Position numbers and translations under genes: made by a program. A stretch of DNA of 64,000 nucleotides from a virus. The number at the start of each line of letters is the position of its first letter. Position 1 is the stretch's first letter. The stretch is taken from positions 62,001-126,000 of the IMG/VR virus record IMGVR_UViG_3300037487_001316; one strand, given 5' to 3'. Shown here one piece after another: positions 32,398-40,456 of this stretch. The notes under the pieces are model-generated. The model did no database searches and had not been told where the DNA came from. It worked only from the letters and a program-made list of their open reading frames with translations.

Positions 32398-32426
32398 TTG
32401 ATCTTTCAGTTCACATTGTGTATAAT
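32398..32426 (+). promoter_or_regulatory. Early sigma70-like promoter before cell-wall hydrolase
   Basis: TTGATC, 17-base spacer, TATAAT. The 60-base leader contains a hairpin (GGACTA/TAGTCC, 32439-32455) whose loop region also reads ACTAAATA, a possible weak late box. Confidence 0.65.
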
Positions 32427-32492
32427 GACTTATCCCTAGGACTAAATACTAGTCCCTTGTATATCCAAGAAGGGAATTTAGGAGAAAGAAAG

Positions 32493-33035
32493 ATGATAAC
32501 AGCAAAAATTCTCCTTGCATATCTTTTGAGCACAGCCAACTTCGTCGGAATCGACGTTGACACATCAAAGATTGATCCAGAACAAGCGTATTGCTTGGCT
32601 GAGAACATCTATTATGAGGCCAGAAATGAAGATATTCGAGGTCAATTTGCAGTTGCTTCTGTTACCCTAAATCGTGCAAATGATGCACGATTTCCAAATA
32701 CTGTATGTGGTGTGGTTAAATATACTGCTGTATCTCGTATCAGTAAAAAACTTGTCTGCGCGTTTTCCTGGTATTGCGAAAATGACAAGAAGGGTAGAGA
32801 AATACCTGTAAGAAATAAAGACGGAACCGTTAATCAACGAGTAGTTGATCAATTTCAGGTTGCTAGTATTGTAGCGATTACAGCACTTGGCGGAACTGTC
32901 GAAGACAACACAAATGGGGCAACCCATTTTCACAACCCATACACGAGTCAGCCGGCATGGCGTAATGAGTTAAAGAGAACCATAAGATTAGGTAATCACG
33001 ATTTTTATAAGATGCCACCACAGAAAGTAGATTAA
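32493..33035 (+). CDS. SleB-like cell-wall hydrolase (possible lysin)
   Basis: 180 residues from ATG 32493 (AGGAG eight bases upstream); the in-frame GTG at 32418 lies in the promoter. The N-terminus ITAKILLAYLLSTANFVG looks like a signal sequence. Hydrolase_2/SleB pattern: CLAENIYYEARNED (catalytic Glu), GQFAVASVTLNRA, CAFSWYC, GATHFHNPY, RTIRLGNHDFYK. Known: such domains cut peptidoglycan glycan strands. Candidate endolysin or virion-entry enzyme. Ends six bases before a strong terminator. Confidence 0.88.
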   Translation: MITAKILLAYLLSTANFVGIDVDTSKIDPEQAYCLAENIYYEARNEDIRGQFAVASVTLNRANDARFPNTVCGVVKYTAVSRISKKLVCAFSWYCENDKKGREIPVRNKDGTVNQRVVDQFQVASIVAITALGGTVEDNTNGATHFHNPYTSQPAWRNELKRTIRLGNHDFYKMPPQKVD

Positions 33036-33040
33036 ATAGC

Positions 33041-33062
33041 CGGGGCTTCGGCCCCGTTTTTA
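33041..33062 (+). terminator. Rho-independent terminator
   Basis: CGGGGC/GCCCCG stem with TTCG tetraloop and five T; closes the hydrolase unit. Confidence 0.92.
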
Positions 33063-33063
33063 T

Positions 33064-33345
33064 ATGGGATATATACCACCACAACCACCTAACTGGAGAT
33101 GCGACCCGGGTCTTGTATCTATATACGAATATAAGAGAAAGTTTGCATTATTACCGGTTAAATGTGATGATGGAACAAAAGTATGGTTTAAATTCTATTA
33201 CAAGAAATACGAAATCTGGTCACATGGTAGATTTGGAGTCAAAGGATCTCTCAATTTTGATGAAAATGATTATTTACATACCGACTTTATTGGATGTCTA
33301 ACAGAAGCTGATTATATAGTCTGCCGACTTGTTGAAGGATTTTGA
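33064..33345 (+). CDS. Small hypothetical protein after terminator
   Basis: 93 residues with aromatic beta strands (KVWFKFYYKKYEIWSHGRFGVKG). ATG directly follows the T-run of a terminator, so it depends on read-through or an unseen promoter. No ribosome site. Unknown function; the start may be elsewhere. Confidence 0.5.
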   Translation: MGYIPPQPPNWRCDPGLVSIYEYKRKFALLPVKCDDGTKVWFKFYYKKYEIWSHGRFGVKGSLNFDENDYLHTDFIGCLTEADYIVCRLVEGF

Positions 33346-33370
33346 CTTTCGTTAGATTTTCGTGTACACT
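33342..33370 (+). promoter_or_regulatory. Early sigma70-like promoter
   Basis: TTGACT, 17-base spacer, TACACT. Leader about 13 bases with AGGAG before the thyX ATG. Confidence 0.7.
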
Positions 33371-33389
33371 TTGCATATCAGGAGAAGAT

Positions 33390-34076
33390 ATGCAAGATAA
33401 TATTATAAAAGTTTTAGATCATGGCCATGTAAGATTGGTCGAAAGCATGGGTAGCGACTTATCCATTGTGCGTAATGCCAGAGTATCGTATGATGCAGAC
33501 TGGCGTGCAGGTGACGACGATGGCAAAGATGCCAAATTGCTCCATTACCTATTAAAAAATAAACATACAAGCCCGTTTGAATCCTGTGTTTTTACATTTG
33601 ACGTAAAAGCACCTATCTTTGTATTTAGACAGTGGCATAGACATCGTACTTGGAGTTTCAATGAGATTTCTGCTCGTTATGCAGAGCTGCCAGAAGAGTT
33701 TTATGTCCCGGCGTTAGATCAAATCACCACTCAATCGGCATCAAATAAGCAGATGCGTACAGATGAGCAGCACCCGGATGCCGCTGGCGTAGCCGAAATT
33801 ATCAAATCAGCGAGTGAAGCTTCGTTTAATCACTACCATAAGCTAATATTAAATGGTTGTCCGCGTGAGTTGGCACGATCAGTATTACCGGTCGGGACAT
33901 ATAGTCATATGTTTGCTACCTGCGACTTACATAACCTATTCCACTTCCTTAAACTTCGGCTACATTCACATGCTCAATATGAAATTAGAGTATATGCGGA
34001 AGCAATGCTCAAATTAATCGAACCTATCGTCCCGATTTCCACAGCCGCTTTCAGAGAACACATATTAGGGGCATAA
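33390..34076 (+). CDS. thyX: FAD-dependent thymidylate synthase
   Basis: 228 residues from ATG 33390 (AGGAG upstream; the in-frame upstream ATG at 33342 lies in the promoter). Makes dTMP from dUMP using FAD and methylene-folate. Seen: the ThyX signature RHRTWSFNEISARY, the N-terminal RNARVSYDADW and the C-terminal LRLHSHAQYEIRVYAEAM. Feeds dNTP synthesis together with the class II RNR and dCMP deaminase. Confidence 0.95.
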   Translation: MQDNIIKVLDHGHVRLVESMGSDLSIVRNARVSYDADWRAGDDDGKDAKLLHYLLKNKHTSPFESCVFTFDVKAPIFVFRQWHRHRTWSFNEISARYAELPEEFYVPALDQITTQSASNKQMRTDEQHPDAAGVAEIIKSASEASFNHYHKLILNGCPRELARSVLPVGTYSHMFATCDLHNLFHFLKLRLHSHAQYEIRVYAEAMLKLIEPIVPISTAAFREHILGA

Positions 34077-34077
34077 T

Positions 34078-34407
34078 ATGATTTATTTAACCGCGGAAGA
34101 GACAGAAAAGATTGCATTATTAGATAAGATATTCCGGGTATTATCTGCAGACGATATTAAGCAGCTTTTTGGTTGTGATCTAGTTGTCGGTAAGCTTAAA
34201 GGGGTAGAAACAAAGGGCCCAGGGCGTTTATCAGAGGTATTAACTGAATTACAAGTCTTGCAGAATATGGTAGCATCGTTACAAATAGAAAGTACAAGTT
34301 TAAAGAATGATTTTCAGTCTCTAATACGGTGTTTAAATAAAGGCATGGGCGATTCTACTGCTTCCAGTGATTTCTACACTCTAAAAAGCAAGCACGGTGT
34401 CTATTAA
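34078..34407 (+). CDS. Small coiled-coil hypothetical protein
   Basis: 109 residues; a long central coiled coil (LSEVLTELQVLQNMVASLQIESTSLKNDFQSLI). One base after thyX, so co-transcribed. No known domain. Confidence 0.65.
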   Translation: MIYLTAEETEKIALLDKIFRVLSADDIKQLFGCDLVVGKLKGVETKGPGRLSEVLTELQVLQNMVASLQIESTSLKNDFQSLIRCLNKGMGDSTASSDFYTLKSKHGVY

Positions 34408-34409
34408 TT

Positions 34410-34417
34410 GATAAATA
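34410..34417 (+). promoter_or_regulatory. Late promoter box GATAAATA
   Basis: GATAAATA 58 bases before the folE ATG; the leader carries AAGGA. Confidence 0.5.
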
Positions 34418-34475
34418 ACTGTGCTACACAAAGGTAGCAAAAATCAAAAACATACCATCACAAAGGAAGGTACAT

Positions 34476-35156
34476 ATGTCATACAATAAAACAAAATGCG
34501 ATCCCATTCTGGGTCAACAAGTACACGAACATCTGATTAAAATGGGCGTCGAAACGCCAACGTTTCAAACATCGCTAGATCGTAAAGATAAAATAGTCGA
34601 AATTGAAAAATCATTTGCACATATCATGCAGGTGTTAGGTCTAGATCTCGACGATGATTCCCTGATCGAAACACCGAAGCGTGTTGCCAAGATGTATGTG
34701 AACGAAATCTTTTGGGGGCTTGATTATGAGGCGTTCCCAAAATGCACTACAGTAGATAATAAGATGAAATACGACGAAATGGTCGTTGAAAGGGACGTAA
34801 ATGTACAATCTAACTGCGAACATCACTTTGTTGTTATTGATGGTCTTGCAACGGTCGCTTATATTCCTAAGCAAAAGGTACTGGGCCTTAGTAAAATTAA
34901 TCGGATCGTTGAATACTTTAGTAAGAGGCCGCAAATCCAAGAGCGACTGACTGAACAGGTCTTTCATGCTCTTCAATATATCTTAGAAACAGATAATATT
35001 GGTGTAGTTATTCATGCTCAACACTTTTGCGTTAAGAGTCGTGGCGTTGAAGACTCTGGTTCCAGTACTGTAACAAGTAAACTGGGAGGAGTCTTCAAGT
35101 CTGACCCAAATGTTAGAACCGAGTTTATGAGATTAGTATCGATAACCAAGGATTGA
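34476..35156 (+). CDS. folE: GTP cyclohydrolase I
   Basis: 226 residues. Opens GTP to dihydroneopterin triphosphate, the first step of folate, pterin and 7-deazaguanine synthesis. Seen: the zinc/active-site blocks NCEHHFVVIDG and HFCVKSRGV, plus LGLSKINRIVEYFSKRPQIQERL, all diagnostic. With QueD nearby the most likely product use is the 7-deazaguanine (preQ) route, but folate support for ThyX is also possible. Confidence 0.95.
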   Translation: MSYNKTKCDPILGQQVHEHLIKMGVETPTFQTSLDRKDKIVEIEKSFAHIMQVLGLDLDDDSLIETPKRVAKMYVNEIFWGLDYEAFPKCTTVDNKMKYDEMVVERDVNVQSNCEHHFVVIDGLATVAYIPKQKVLGLSKINRIVEYFSKRPQIQERLTEQVFHALQYILETDNIGVVIHAQHFCVKSRGVEDSGSSTVTSKLGGVFKSDPNVRTEFMRLVSITKD

Positions 35157-35157
35157 T

Positions 35158-35505
35158 ATGTCTAAGAAACGAATGTTTGACAAATTACGGCAAATACCTG
35201 TCGGAGAGATGTTAGAAAAATTACACGAAATTAGAAAACCGTCTCCTGCCATATGGTTGGGAGAAATCACGAAATCGCGAGATGATTATTATACAGATGT
35301 ACAATTTCATTTCGAACGAGTTAAGTTATTAGAGAAGCATGGCTGGAAATACGAAGAATTTCTTTTAGAATTAGAAAAGAAAAGCATACTAGACCTGATT
35401 AGAGAATTTAATGATAATATACAATTCCCTGCAGAATTAGTTGACCGGGCAAAACGATTTTTTCCTAATGCAAAATTTATACAGGCAAGCATTGAGCTTG
35501 AATAA
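35158..35505 (+). CDS. Small hypothetical protein between folE and queD
   Basis: 115 residues, charged, helical (FERVKLLEKHGWKYEEFLLELEKKSILDLIREF). One base after folE and two before queD, so transcribed with both. No domain recognised; a role tied to pterin or deazaguanine metabolism is only a guess from position. Confidence 0.65.
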   Translation: MSKKRMFDKLRQIPVGEMLEKLHEIRKPSPAIWLGEITKSRDDYYTDVQFHFERVKLLEKHGWKYEEFLLELEKKSILDLIREFNDNIQFPAELVDRAKRFFPNAKFIQASIELE

Positions 35506-35507
35506 TC

Positions 35508-35984
35508 ATGACAAAATATATAAGTACAAAAACATATAATCAACTAGGTCCAGTAGCATATCGTCAGTGGAGGTCAGATTCTCATTGTAATCTTATCCAC
35601 GGATATGCCTTATCATTTCATCTCGAGTTTGAAGCCGATACATTAGATGCCCGTAATTGGGTGTTTGACTTTGGCGGATTAAAACCTCTTAAGGGTGTTC
35701 TTGAAGATTGGTTTGATCATACATTACTTGTTGCAGAAGATGACCCAATGAAAGCTGAATTATTACACTTAGGTGAGTTAAAATTGGCAAAAATTACTGT
35801 GGTTGAGAAAGCAGGGTGCGAAGGTATTGCTGATTTCATATATGAATATATCAACACAATCTTTTTACCTAATTGCGGATCAGCAGAAGCAGAACGAGTA
35901 TGGTGCTGTAAAGTAGAAGTAAGAGAAACAGATGCAAATATGGCATTACGCCAAGGTCATCGCGAAGATAACGAATACCAATAA
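35508..35984 (+). CDS. queD: 6-carboxytetrahydropterin synthase (QueD/PTPS family)
   Basis: 158 residues. Converts dihydroneopterin triphosphate toward the 7-deazaguanine precursor. Seen: SHCNLIHGYALSFHLEFEA (zinc His and Cys region), NWVFDFGGLKPLKGVLEDWFDHTLLV, and the C-terminal CCKVEVRETDANMA with the substrate Glu. QueE and QueC are not in this window. Known phages use this route to modify DNA or tRNA. Confidence 0.88.
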   Translation: MTKYISTKTYNQLGPVAYRQWRSDSHCNLIHGYALSFHLEFEADTLDARNWVFDFGGLKPLKGVLEDWFDHTLLVAEDDPMKAELLHLGELKLAKITVVEKAGCEGIADFIYEYINTIFLPNCGSAEAERVWCCKVEVRETDANMALRQGHREDNEYQ

Positions 35985-36012
35985 CAGAAATTATATCAGG
36001 GGCTGATTTGAC

Positions 36013-36020
36013 GATAAATA
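36013..36020 (+). promoter_or_regulatory. Late promoter box GATAAATA with no leader
   Basis: GATAAATA ending four bases before the ATG at 36025; the mRNA should be leaderless. Confidence 0.55.
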
Positions 36021-36024
36021 TTAC

Positions 36025-37419
36025 ATGACTTTTGCACTATTAACTCTCTTATCAGCCTTATCTTTGGCTGCTGTAGCTGATTGGTTCTCTATAATCGGTT
36101 TTATGGCAATTTACGCCGCTTCTCCACTACATGCCCTTATTATGGGCATAGTATTGGCATTAGCAAAATTAGTTACTACCAGTTGGCTTTACAGAAATTG
36201 GAAATTCATTAATTGGCGGCTTAAATTTCCACTAATAGGATTTATATTAGCTCTTATGATTGCCACTAGTATAGGTACTTTCGGCTTTTTGAGCAAAGCC
36301 CATCTAGAGCAAACTGGTGGTACAATAGATAATGGTGCTAAAGTAGAGAGATTAGAGCAACAAATAGCAAGAGAAAAATCAGTAATTGCAGATGATGAAA
36401 AAGTTATCACACAATTGGATGCAACAATTAATTCTTATATTGGAAAAGATAGAACAGATAAATCTTTGGCAGTTAGAAAAAGTCAGGCACCGCAGCGTAA
36501 ACAATTAAGAGATGATATTGATGCCTCACAGAAGCGTATTGATACATTCAGTGATGAAAAATTGAAATTACAATCAGAAGTTAGAAAGCAACAGTTGGAT
36601 GTAGGTCCTATTAGGTATATTGCGGAATTATTTTACGGTGTGGCAGCTGATGCCGGAAAGAATATAGAAGCAGCGGTGCGGATATTCACTCTTCTTATTG
36701 TATCGACACTTGATCCACTTGCTGTTATACTATTAGTAGCTGCAAACCATACATTGTTAAGATTACGAGATGAGAAAAAGAAGTACGATTCGGAAGAGAT
36801 TGACGGGGTACCTAAGTCAGGGAGTATTGTGGCCGATGTCCCGATCAAAGTGGTTAAGGAAGCTGCACAAGATATCAAATCTCCCGCCAAAACCTCTACG
36901 AATACCGAGATACGAAAGGTGATCAATGAGGAAGAAGATACAGTATTGGAGAACATCCAACTCAACAGATCCGTTGATGCGCCTTTACCCGTCATACGTC
37001 AACCTAGTTATTCGAGAGTTAGCAGCGGGGAGGACACTAATCGTATTCCCACATCAATCGCCACCGAGATATTGGATGAGATACAGGAAGAACCTGTAAA
37101 TACAACTATACAAGAATCGGCACCTCATTTTATCCCACAAAAACTTAATGAAGAAGAGAAAAATATACAGGCAACGGATGAAAGTGAGTATATCAGGGAA
37201 GACATCCTGGCCGTTCATACCGATACCCAGACCGATGTCACCCCACATACAGAGGCCGAGAAAACTGAAGAAATATTCGAAGCACGACCGGGTATTATTA
37301 AAGAACTGGCGCAAAATGATACCACATCGGTGGCCGAGCCTGTCGCGCCCGGTACCAAGAATAGGTATCCGACAGCCTTAAGTTGGTTAGCAGAATTTAA
37401 AAGGACACAAAATGGATAA
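36025..37419 (+). CDS. Membrane protein with coiled coil and long acidic tail
   Basis: 464 residues. Three or four N-terminal transmembrane helices (about 1-95: MTFALLTLLSALSLAAVADWF, ALIMGIVLALAKLVTTSWLY, FPLIGFILALMIATSIGTF) then a coiled coil (about 105-190: VERLEQQIAREKSVIADDEKV), one more hydrophobic helix near 225-245 (FTLLIVSTLDPLAVILLVAAN), and a disordered acidic C-terminal 200 residues. The pattern LAKLVTTSWLYRNWK and GFLSKAHLEQ is widespread in T4-like aquatic phages. Function unknown; it sits directly before clpX and overlaps it by eight bases. Confidence 0.8.
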   Translation: MTFALLTLLSALSLAAVADWFSIIGFMAIYAASPLHALIMGIVLALAKLVTTSWLYRNWKFINWRLKFPLIGFILALMIATSIGTFGFLSKAHLEQTGGTIDNGAKVERLEQQIAREKSVIADDEKVITQLDATINSYIGKDRTDKSLAVRKSQAPQRKQLRDDIDASQKRIDTFSDEKLKLQSEVRKQQLDVGPIRYIAELFYGVAADAGKNIEAAVRIFTLLIVSTLDPLAVILLVAANHTLLRLRDEKKKYDSEEIDGVPKSGSIVADVPIKVVKEAAQDIKSPAKTSTNTEIRKVINEEEDTVLENIQLNRSVDAPLPVIRQPSYSRVSSGEDTNRIPTSIATEILDEIQEEPVNTTIQESAPHFIPQKLNEEEKNIQATDESEYIREDILAVHTDTQTDVTPHTEAEKTEEIFEARPGIIKELAQNDTTSVAEPVAPGTKNRYPTALSWLAEFKRTQNG

Positions 37420-38647
37420 AACTGAAGAAACTAATGTTAAGAAGCTTATTAATTGTTCCTATTGTGGGAAAAGTAGACATCAAGTAGAACAAATGGTTGA
37501 AGGTCCGGAATTTGGTGGCAAAAATATTTATATATGTAATGAATGTGTAGATGTTACATATAATATTCTACATACTGAAGAAGTAGATGTTAGCATAAAG
37601 AAAAAGAAAGAAAAAATTCCAACTCCTGAACAAATTAAGGAGTTTTTAGATACATATGTCATTGGACAAGATGGTGCTAAGGTAGCAATTTCTGTTGCGG
37701 TCTATAATCACTATAAACGAATCAATAATAAGACTAAAACCGAAATTGAAAAATCTAATCTATTAATGATAGGTGAAAGTGGCTGTGGTAAGACACTTAC
37801 AGTAAAGACCATTGCGAAACTGTTTGACATACCTTATGTAATTGCTGATGCTACAACACTAACCGAAGCTGGATATGTTGGTGAAGATGTAGAAAATTTA
37901 ATTAGACGGTTGGTACAAAATGCTGATGACGATCTAGAGAAAGCCCGCCTCGGTATTATTTTTATTGATGAAATTGATAAGAAGAGTCGTAGAAGTGAGT
38001 CTGCTTCTGTTAGTAGAGATGTTTCAGGCGAAGGTGTACAACAAGCATTATTGAAACTTATTGAAGGCACTATTGTAAAGATAGACGATGGGTATGATGA
38101 TCCTGTTGATTTTGATACAAAGGATATTCTATTTGTTTGCAGCGGCGCATTTGTGGGATTAGATGAAGTTATCAGAAAAAATCGGTCAAAGACAAGCATC
38201 GGTATAGGTGCAAACCTAAACATGAAGTCTTCTTTCTCAAATGTAGTGAAAGATATACAACCAGACGATCTTATTAAATACGGTCTTATTCCAGAGTTCG
38301 TTGGCCGTTGCCCTGTCACAGTTGTATTTGATGATCTTACTGCGGATATGATGATTAGAATATTAAAAGAACCGAAAAATAGTATTGTAGAACAATTTAA
38401 GGCATTATTTAAGTATGAAGGCGTCACTTTAGACTTCGATGATAAATACCTACATAACGTTGCAGAAAGTTGTTTAAAACAGAAAATTGGAGCAAGAGGT
38501 TTGCGTTCAATTATGGAGAAAGATCTCCAGGCTACTCAATTTATTCTGCCCAGATTAGCAAAGGATGGTGTTAACAAGATTTTTGTTGATGCTAGTGGAA
38601 CAATTAAACATGTATACAAGGCAAAGAAACGAGCAAACAATGAGTAA
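37412..38647 (+). CDS. clpX: ATP-dependent unfoldase ClpX
   Basis: 411 residues, near the length of bacterial ClpX (about 424). Unfolds tagged proteins and feeds them to ClpP. Seen: N-terminal zinc-binding domain with CSYC (residues 15-18) and CNEC (42-45), Walker A GESGCGKT (about 121-128), pore loop AGYVGED, Walker B IIFIDEIDK, and the C-terminal sensor region KIGARGLRSIMEKDL. The IGF loop region that docks to ClpP appears poorly conserved (SFSNVVKDIQPDDL around residues 270-283), so partner choice is uncertain. ClpP is encoded at 49661. Confidence 0.93.
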   Translation: MDKTEETNVKKLINCSYCGKSRHQVEQMVEGPEFGGKNIYICNECVDVTYNILHTEEVDVSIKKKKEKIPTPEQIKEFLDTYVIGQDGAKVAISVAVYNHYKRINNKTKTEIEKSNLLMIGESGCGKTLTVKTIAKLFDIPYVIADATTLTEAGYVGEDVENLIRRLVQNADDDLEKARLGIIFIDEIDKKSRRSESASVSRDVSGEGVQQALLKLIEGTIVKIDDGYDDPVDFDTKDILFVCSGAFVGLDEVIRKNRSKTSIGIGANLNMKSSFSNVVKDIQPDDLIKYGLIPEFVGRCPVTVVFDDLTADMMIRILKEPKNSIVEQFKALFKYEGVTLDFDDKYLHNVAESCLKQKIGARGLRSIMEKDLQATQFILPRLAKDGVNKIFVDASGTIKHVYKAKKRANNE

Positions 38648-38900
38648 ACAATACAGAGATAGTAGAAAACATAGGGGTATGACAGTGGAAGTACGCAATG
38701 ATGACTTCGGTCGGGCATTACGCACATTTAGCAAGAAGATCCAAGACTCTGGATTACTTCAAATTGTTAAAGAAAAAATGGCCTATGAGAAACCGGCTGT
38801 ATTAAGACAACGTCTGAAAAAACAAGCTCGTAAACGCTGGGAAAGAACTGTTGAGGAAATGATCACTAATGGTCATTGGCATAAAGATAAAAAGTACTAA
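38640..38900 (+). CDS. rpsU: Ribosomal protein bS21 homologue
   Basis: 86 residues from ATG 38640, overlapping the clpX stop. Seen: MTVEVRNDDFGRALRTF then KIQDSGLLQIVKEKMAYEKPAVLRQRLKKQARKRW, matching bS21 (short acidic-start helix, E-K-P segment, basic tail). Known: bS21 is needed for initiation at the anti-Shine-Dalgarno end of 16S rRNA, and several large phages carry it, likely to direct host ribosomes to phage messages. Slightly extended N- and C-termini compared with bacterial bS21 (about 70 residues). Followed by a strong terminator. Confidence 0.88.
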   Translation: MSKQYRDSRKHRGMTVEVRNDDFGRALRTFSKKIQDSGLLQIVKEKMAYEKPAVLRQRLKKQARKRWERTVEEMITNGHWHKDKKY

Positions 38901-38916
38901 TCTAAACTAAAGTTTC

Positions 38917-38946
38917 AAGTAAAGGCCTTTAAAGGCCTTTACTTTT
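38917..38946 (+). terminator. Palindromic terminator
   Basis: Perfect palindrome GTAAAGGCC...GGCCTTTAC (38919-38942) followed by TTTT; ends the clpX-bS21 unit. Confidence 0.85.
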
Positions 38947-38949
38947 GGA

Positions 38950-38957
38950 GATAAATA
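38950..38957 (+). promoter_or_regulatory. Late promoter box GATAAATA
   Basis: GATAAATA 22 bases before the metacaspase ATG at 38980, immediately after a terminator. Confidence 0.6.
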
Positions 38958-38979
38958 TGTGATATTGGAGATATTACAT

Positions 38980-39918
38980 ATGAAAAAACGTGCCTTACTT
39001 GTCGGAATTAACTATGTTGGAACAGACCACGAATTACATGGTTGCATAAATGATTCTAATAACATAAAAACATTCCTTTCAACTCGCGGTTTTACTGAAG
39101 TTAAGCAAATACTAGAAGAAAATGCAACAACTGACCGCATAAAGGCAGGACTCAGCTGGCTAGTTGCCGATACACAACCCGGTGACGTCATTGTTTTCCA
39201 TTATAGCGGTCATGGTTCTCAGTTACCTAGTGCAGATGAAGCAGATGGCTTTGAAGAAATTATATGTCCCGTGGATTTAGATTGGGCAACAAAGATTATA
39301 ACAGATAAAGATTTACGAAATATATTCAATACAGTTCCAAATGGTGTTAATACAACTGTAATACTCGATTGTTGCCATTCGGGTACAATGTTAAATCAAA
39401 CCGAAAGTTTAAATGGTACAAAAGCTATACCTAAAGCACCTAGAAAGGTTAAAGGAGCACGTTATTTAAAGCCGCCAACTAAGATTAAGGCAAAACTTAA
39501 AGATCGTTCATTGGTAAATTGGAGTACATCAAAAGATGTTAATGCAACTGCACTACTTATAGCAGGTTGTCACGCAAATCAGACTTCAGCTGATGCTAAT
39601 ATTGGTGGTATTGCTCAAGGTGCTGCCACTGCTGCTTTATTACAAGCAGTAAGTAAACATCCTGCAATCACTTATAGAGAATTAGTAACAATTATGATAG
39701 GTTTTATGGTATCTAACAAGTTTACACAGGTACCTGAACTAGATGGTTCGGCTGCATTATATGATAAGGTTTTTATCGAACCGTTTACTTTTAATAAACC
39801 TCTTACACCACCAGATAGCACACAAGTTAAGAAATCGAATATTTTACTTATTATTAGTTCTATAGTAACATATATTACATCATTATTGTCGGGTAGTAGA
39901 ACCAACAAAGATAAATAA
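38980..39918 (+). CDS. Metacaspase (caspase-like protease) with C-terminal membrane segment
   Basis: 312 residues from ATG 38980 (GGAG nine bases upstream; the in-frame GTG at 38959 lies in the late box region). Clan CD peptidase: KRALLVGINYVG (strand 1), FHYSGHGSQ with catalytic His about residue 78, and ILDCCHSGT with catalytic Cys about residue 132; LLIAGCHANQTSAD follows as in type I metacaspases. Residues about 287-304 (NILLIISSIVTYITSLL) form one hydrophobic helix with a short basic tail, a tail-anchor-like end. Late promoter. Known metacaspases cut after Arg/Lys. A role in host killing, lysis or virion processing is inferred. Confidence 0.9.
   Translation: MKKRALLVGINYVGTDHELHGCINDSNNIKTFLSTRGFTEVKQILEENATTDRIKAGLSWLVADTQPGDVIVFHYSGHGSQLPSADEADGFEEIICPVDLDWATKIITDKDLRNIFNTVPNGVNTTVILDCCHSGTMLNQTESLNGTKAIPKAPRKVKGARYLKPPTKIKAKLKDRSLVNWSTSKDVNATALLIAGCHANQTSADANIGGIAQGAATAALLQAVSKHPAITYRELVTIMIGFMVSNKFTQVPELDGSAALYDKVFIEPFTFNKPLTPPDSTQVKKSNILLIISSIVTYITSLLSGSRTNKDK
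39910..39917 (+). promoter_or_regulatory. Possible late box GATAAATA in metacaspase stop region
   Basis: GATAAATA formed by the last codons (Asp-Lys-stop) 96 bases before hsp20; could be a coincidence of coding. Confidence 0.3.
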
Positions 39919-39921
39919 TTA

Positions 39922-39949
39922 TGTAAAGTGCCCATGGTGGGGCTTTACA
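39922..39949 (+). terminator. Hairpin after metacaspase gene
   Basis: TGTAAAG/CTTTACA stem extended inward by GCCC/GGGG with a bulge; no T-run, so weak. Confidence 0.4.
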
Positions 39950-40013
39950 AATTAGCGGTATGATACCGCAACGTGTTTTGATATAGCACGATAAACTTGC
40001 TTAAGGAGTAATT

Positions 40014-40424
40014 ATGTCACACAACGATTTCACACGATTATTTAATCAACTCGAAGCTATGAGTATTGGTTTCGCACCAGTATTCAGGGATTTCCAAGTA
40101 CAAACAAACAACTATCCACCACATAATATTGTCAGTGTCACCGATAATGAATTCTATCTCGAACTTGCGGTAGCCGGTTTTAAGAAGGATGAAGTTAAGA
40201 TGGAAGAGCATCAGGGTTTGTTGACTATTACTGGTGATAAGGCTGCTGGCCCAGATTCAACCTACCAATATCGCGGTATTGCTGGTCGTTCATTCTCAAA
40301 GAGCTTCCGTATTGCCGAATATTTTGAAGTAAGCAATGCAGCTTTAGAGGATGGTATTCTAACAGTACATTTTACAAAGAATGTGCCGGATGAAGCGAAG
40401 CCTAAATTGATAATGATAAAATAA
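40014..40424 (+). CDS. Small heat-shock protein, Hsp20 family
   Basis: 136 residues. ATP-independent chaperone that holds unfolding proteins. Seen: PPHNIVSVTDNEFYLELAVAGF, GLLTITGDK, RGIAGRSFSKSFRI, ALEDGILTVHF, the alpha-crystallin strand pattern, IbpA/IbpB-like in length. Strong AAGGAG ribosome site. Ends in a bidirectional terminator. A T4-like phage Hsp20 is known in cyanophages. Confidence 0.93.
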   Translation: MSHNDFTRLFNQLEAMSIGFAPVFRDFQVQTNNYPPHNIVSVTDNEFYLELAVAGFKKDEVKMEEHQGLLTITGDKAAGPDSTYQYRGIAGRSFSKSFRIAEYFEVSNAALEDGILTVHFTKNVPDEAKPKLIMIK

Positions 40425-40454
40425 TAAATTAACGGGGCTTGCCCCGTTAATTTA
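40425..40454. terminator. Bidirectional terminator
   Basis: Near-perfect stem TAAATTAACGGGG/CCCCGTTAATTTA with a CTTG loop, between the convergent hsp20 and GIY-YIG genes; A/T runs on both sides. Confidence 0.85.
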
Positions 40455-40456
40455 TA

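Noticed and set aside
37834-38427. Minus-strand open frame opposite clpX
   Set aside because: Ser-rich shadow of a strongly supported gene on the other strand.
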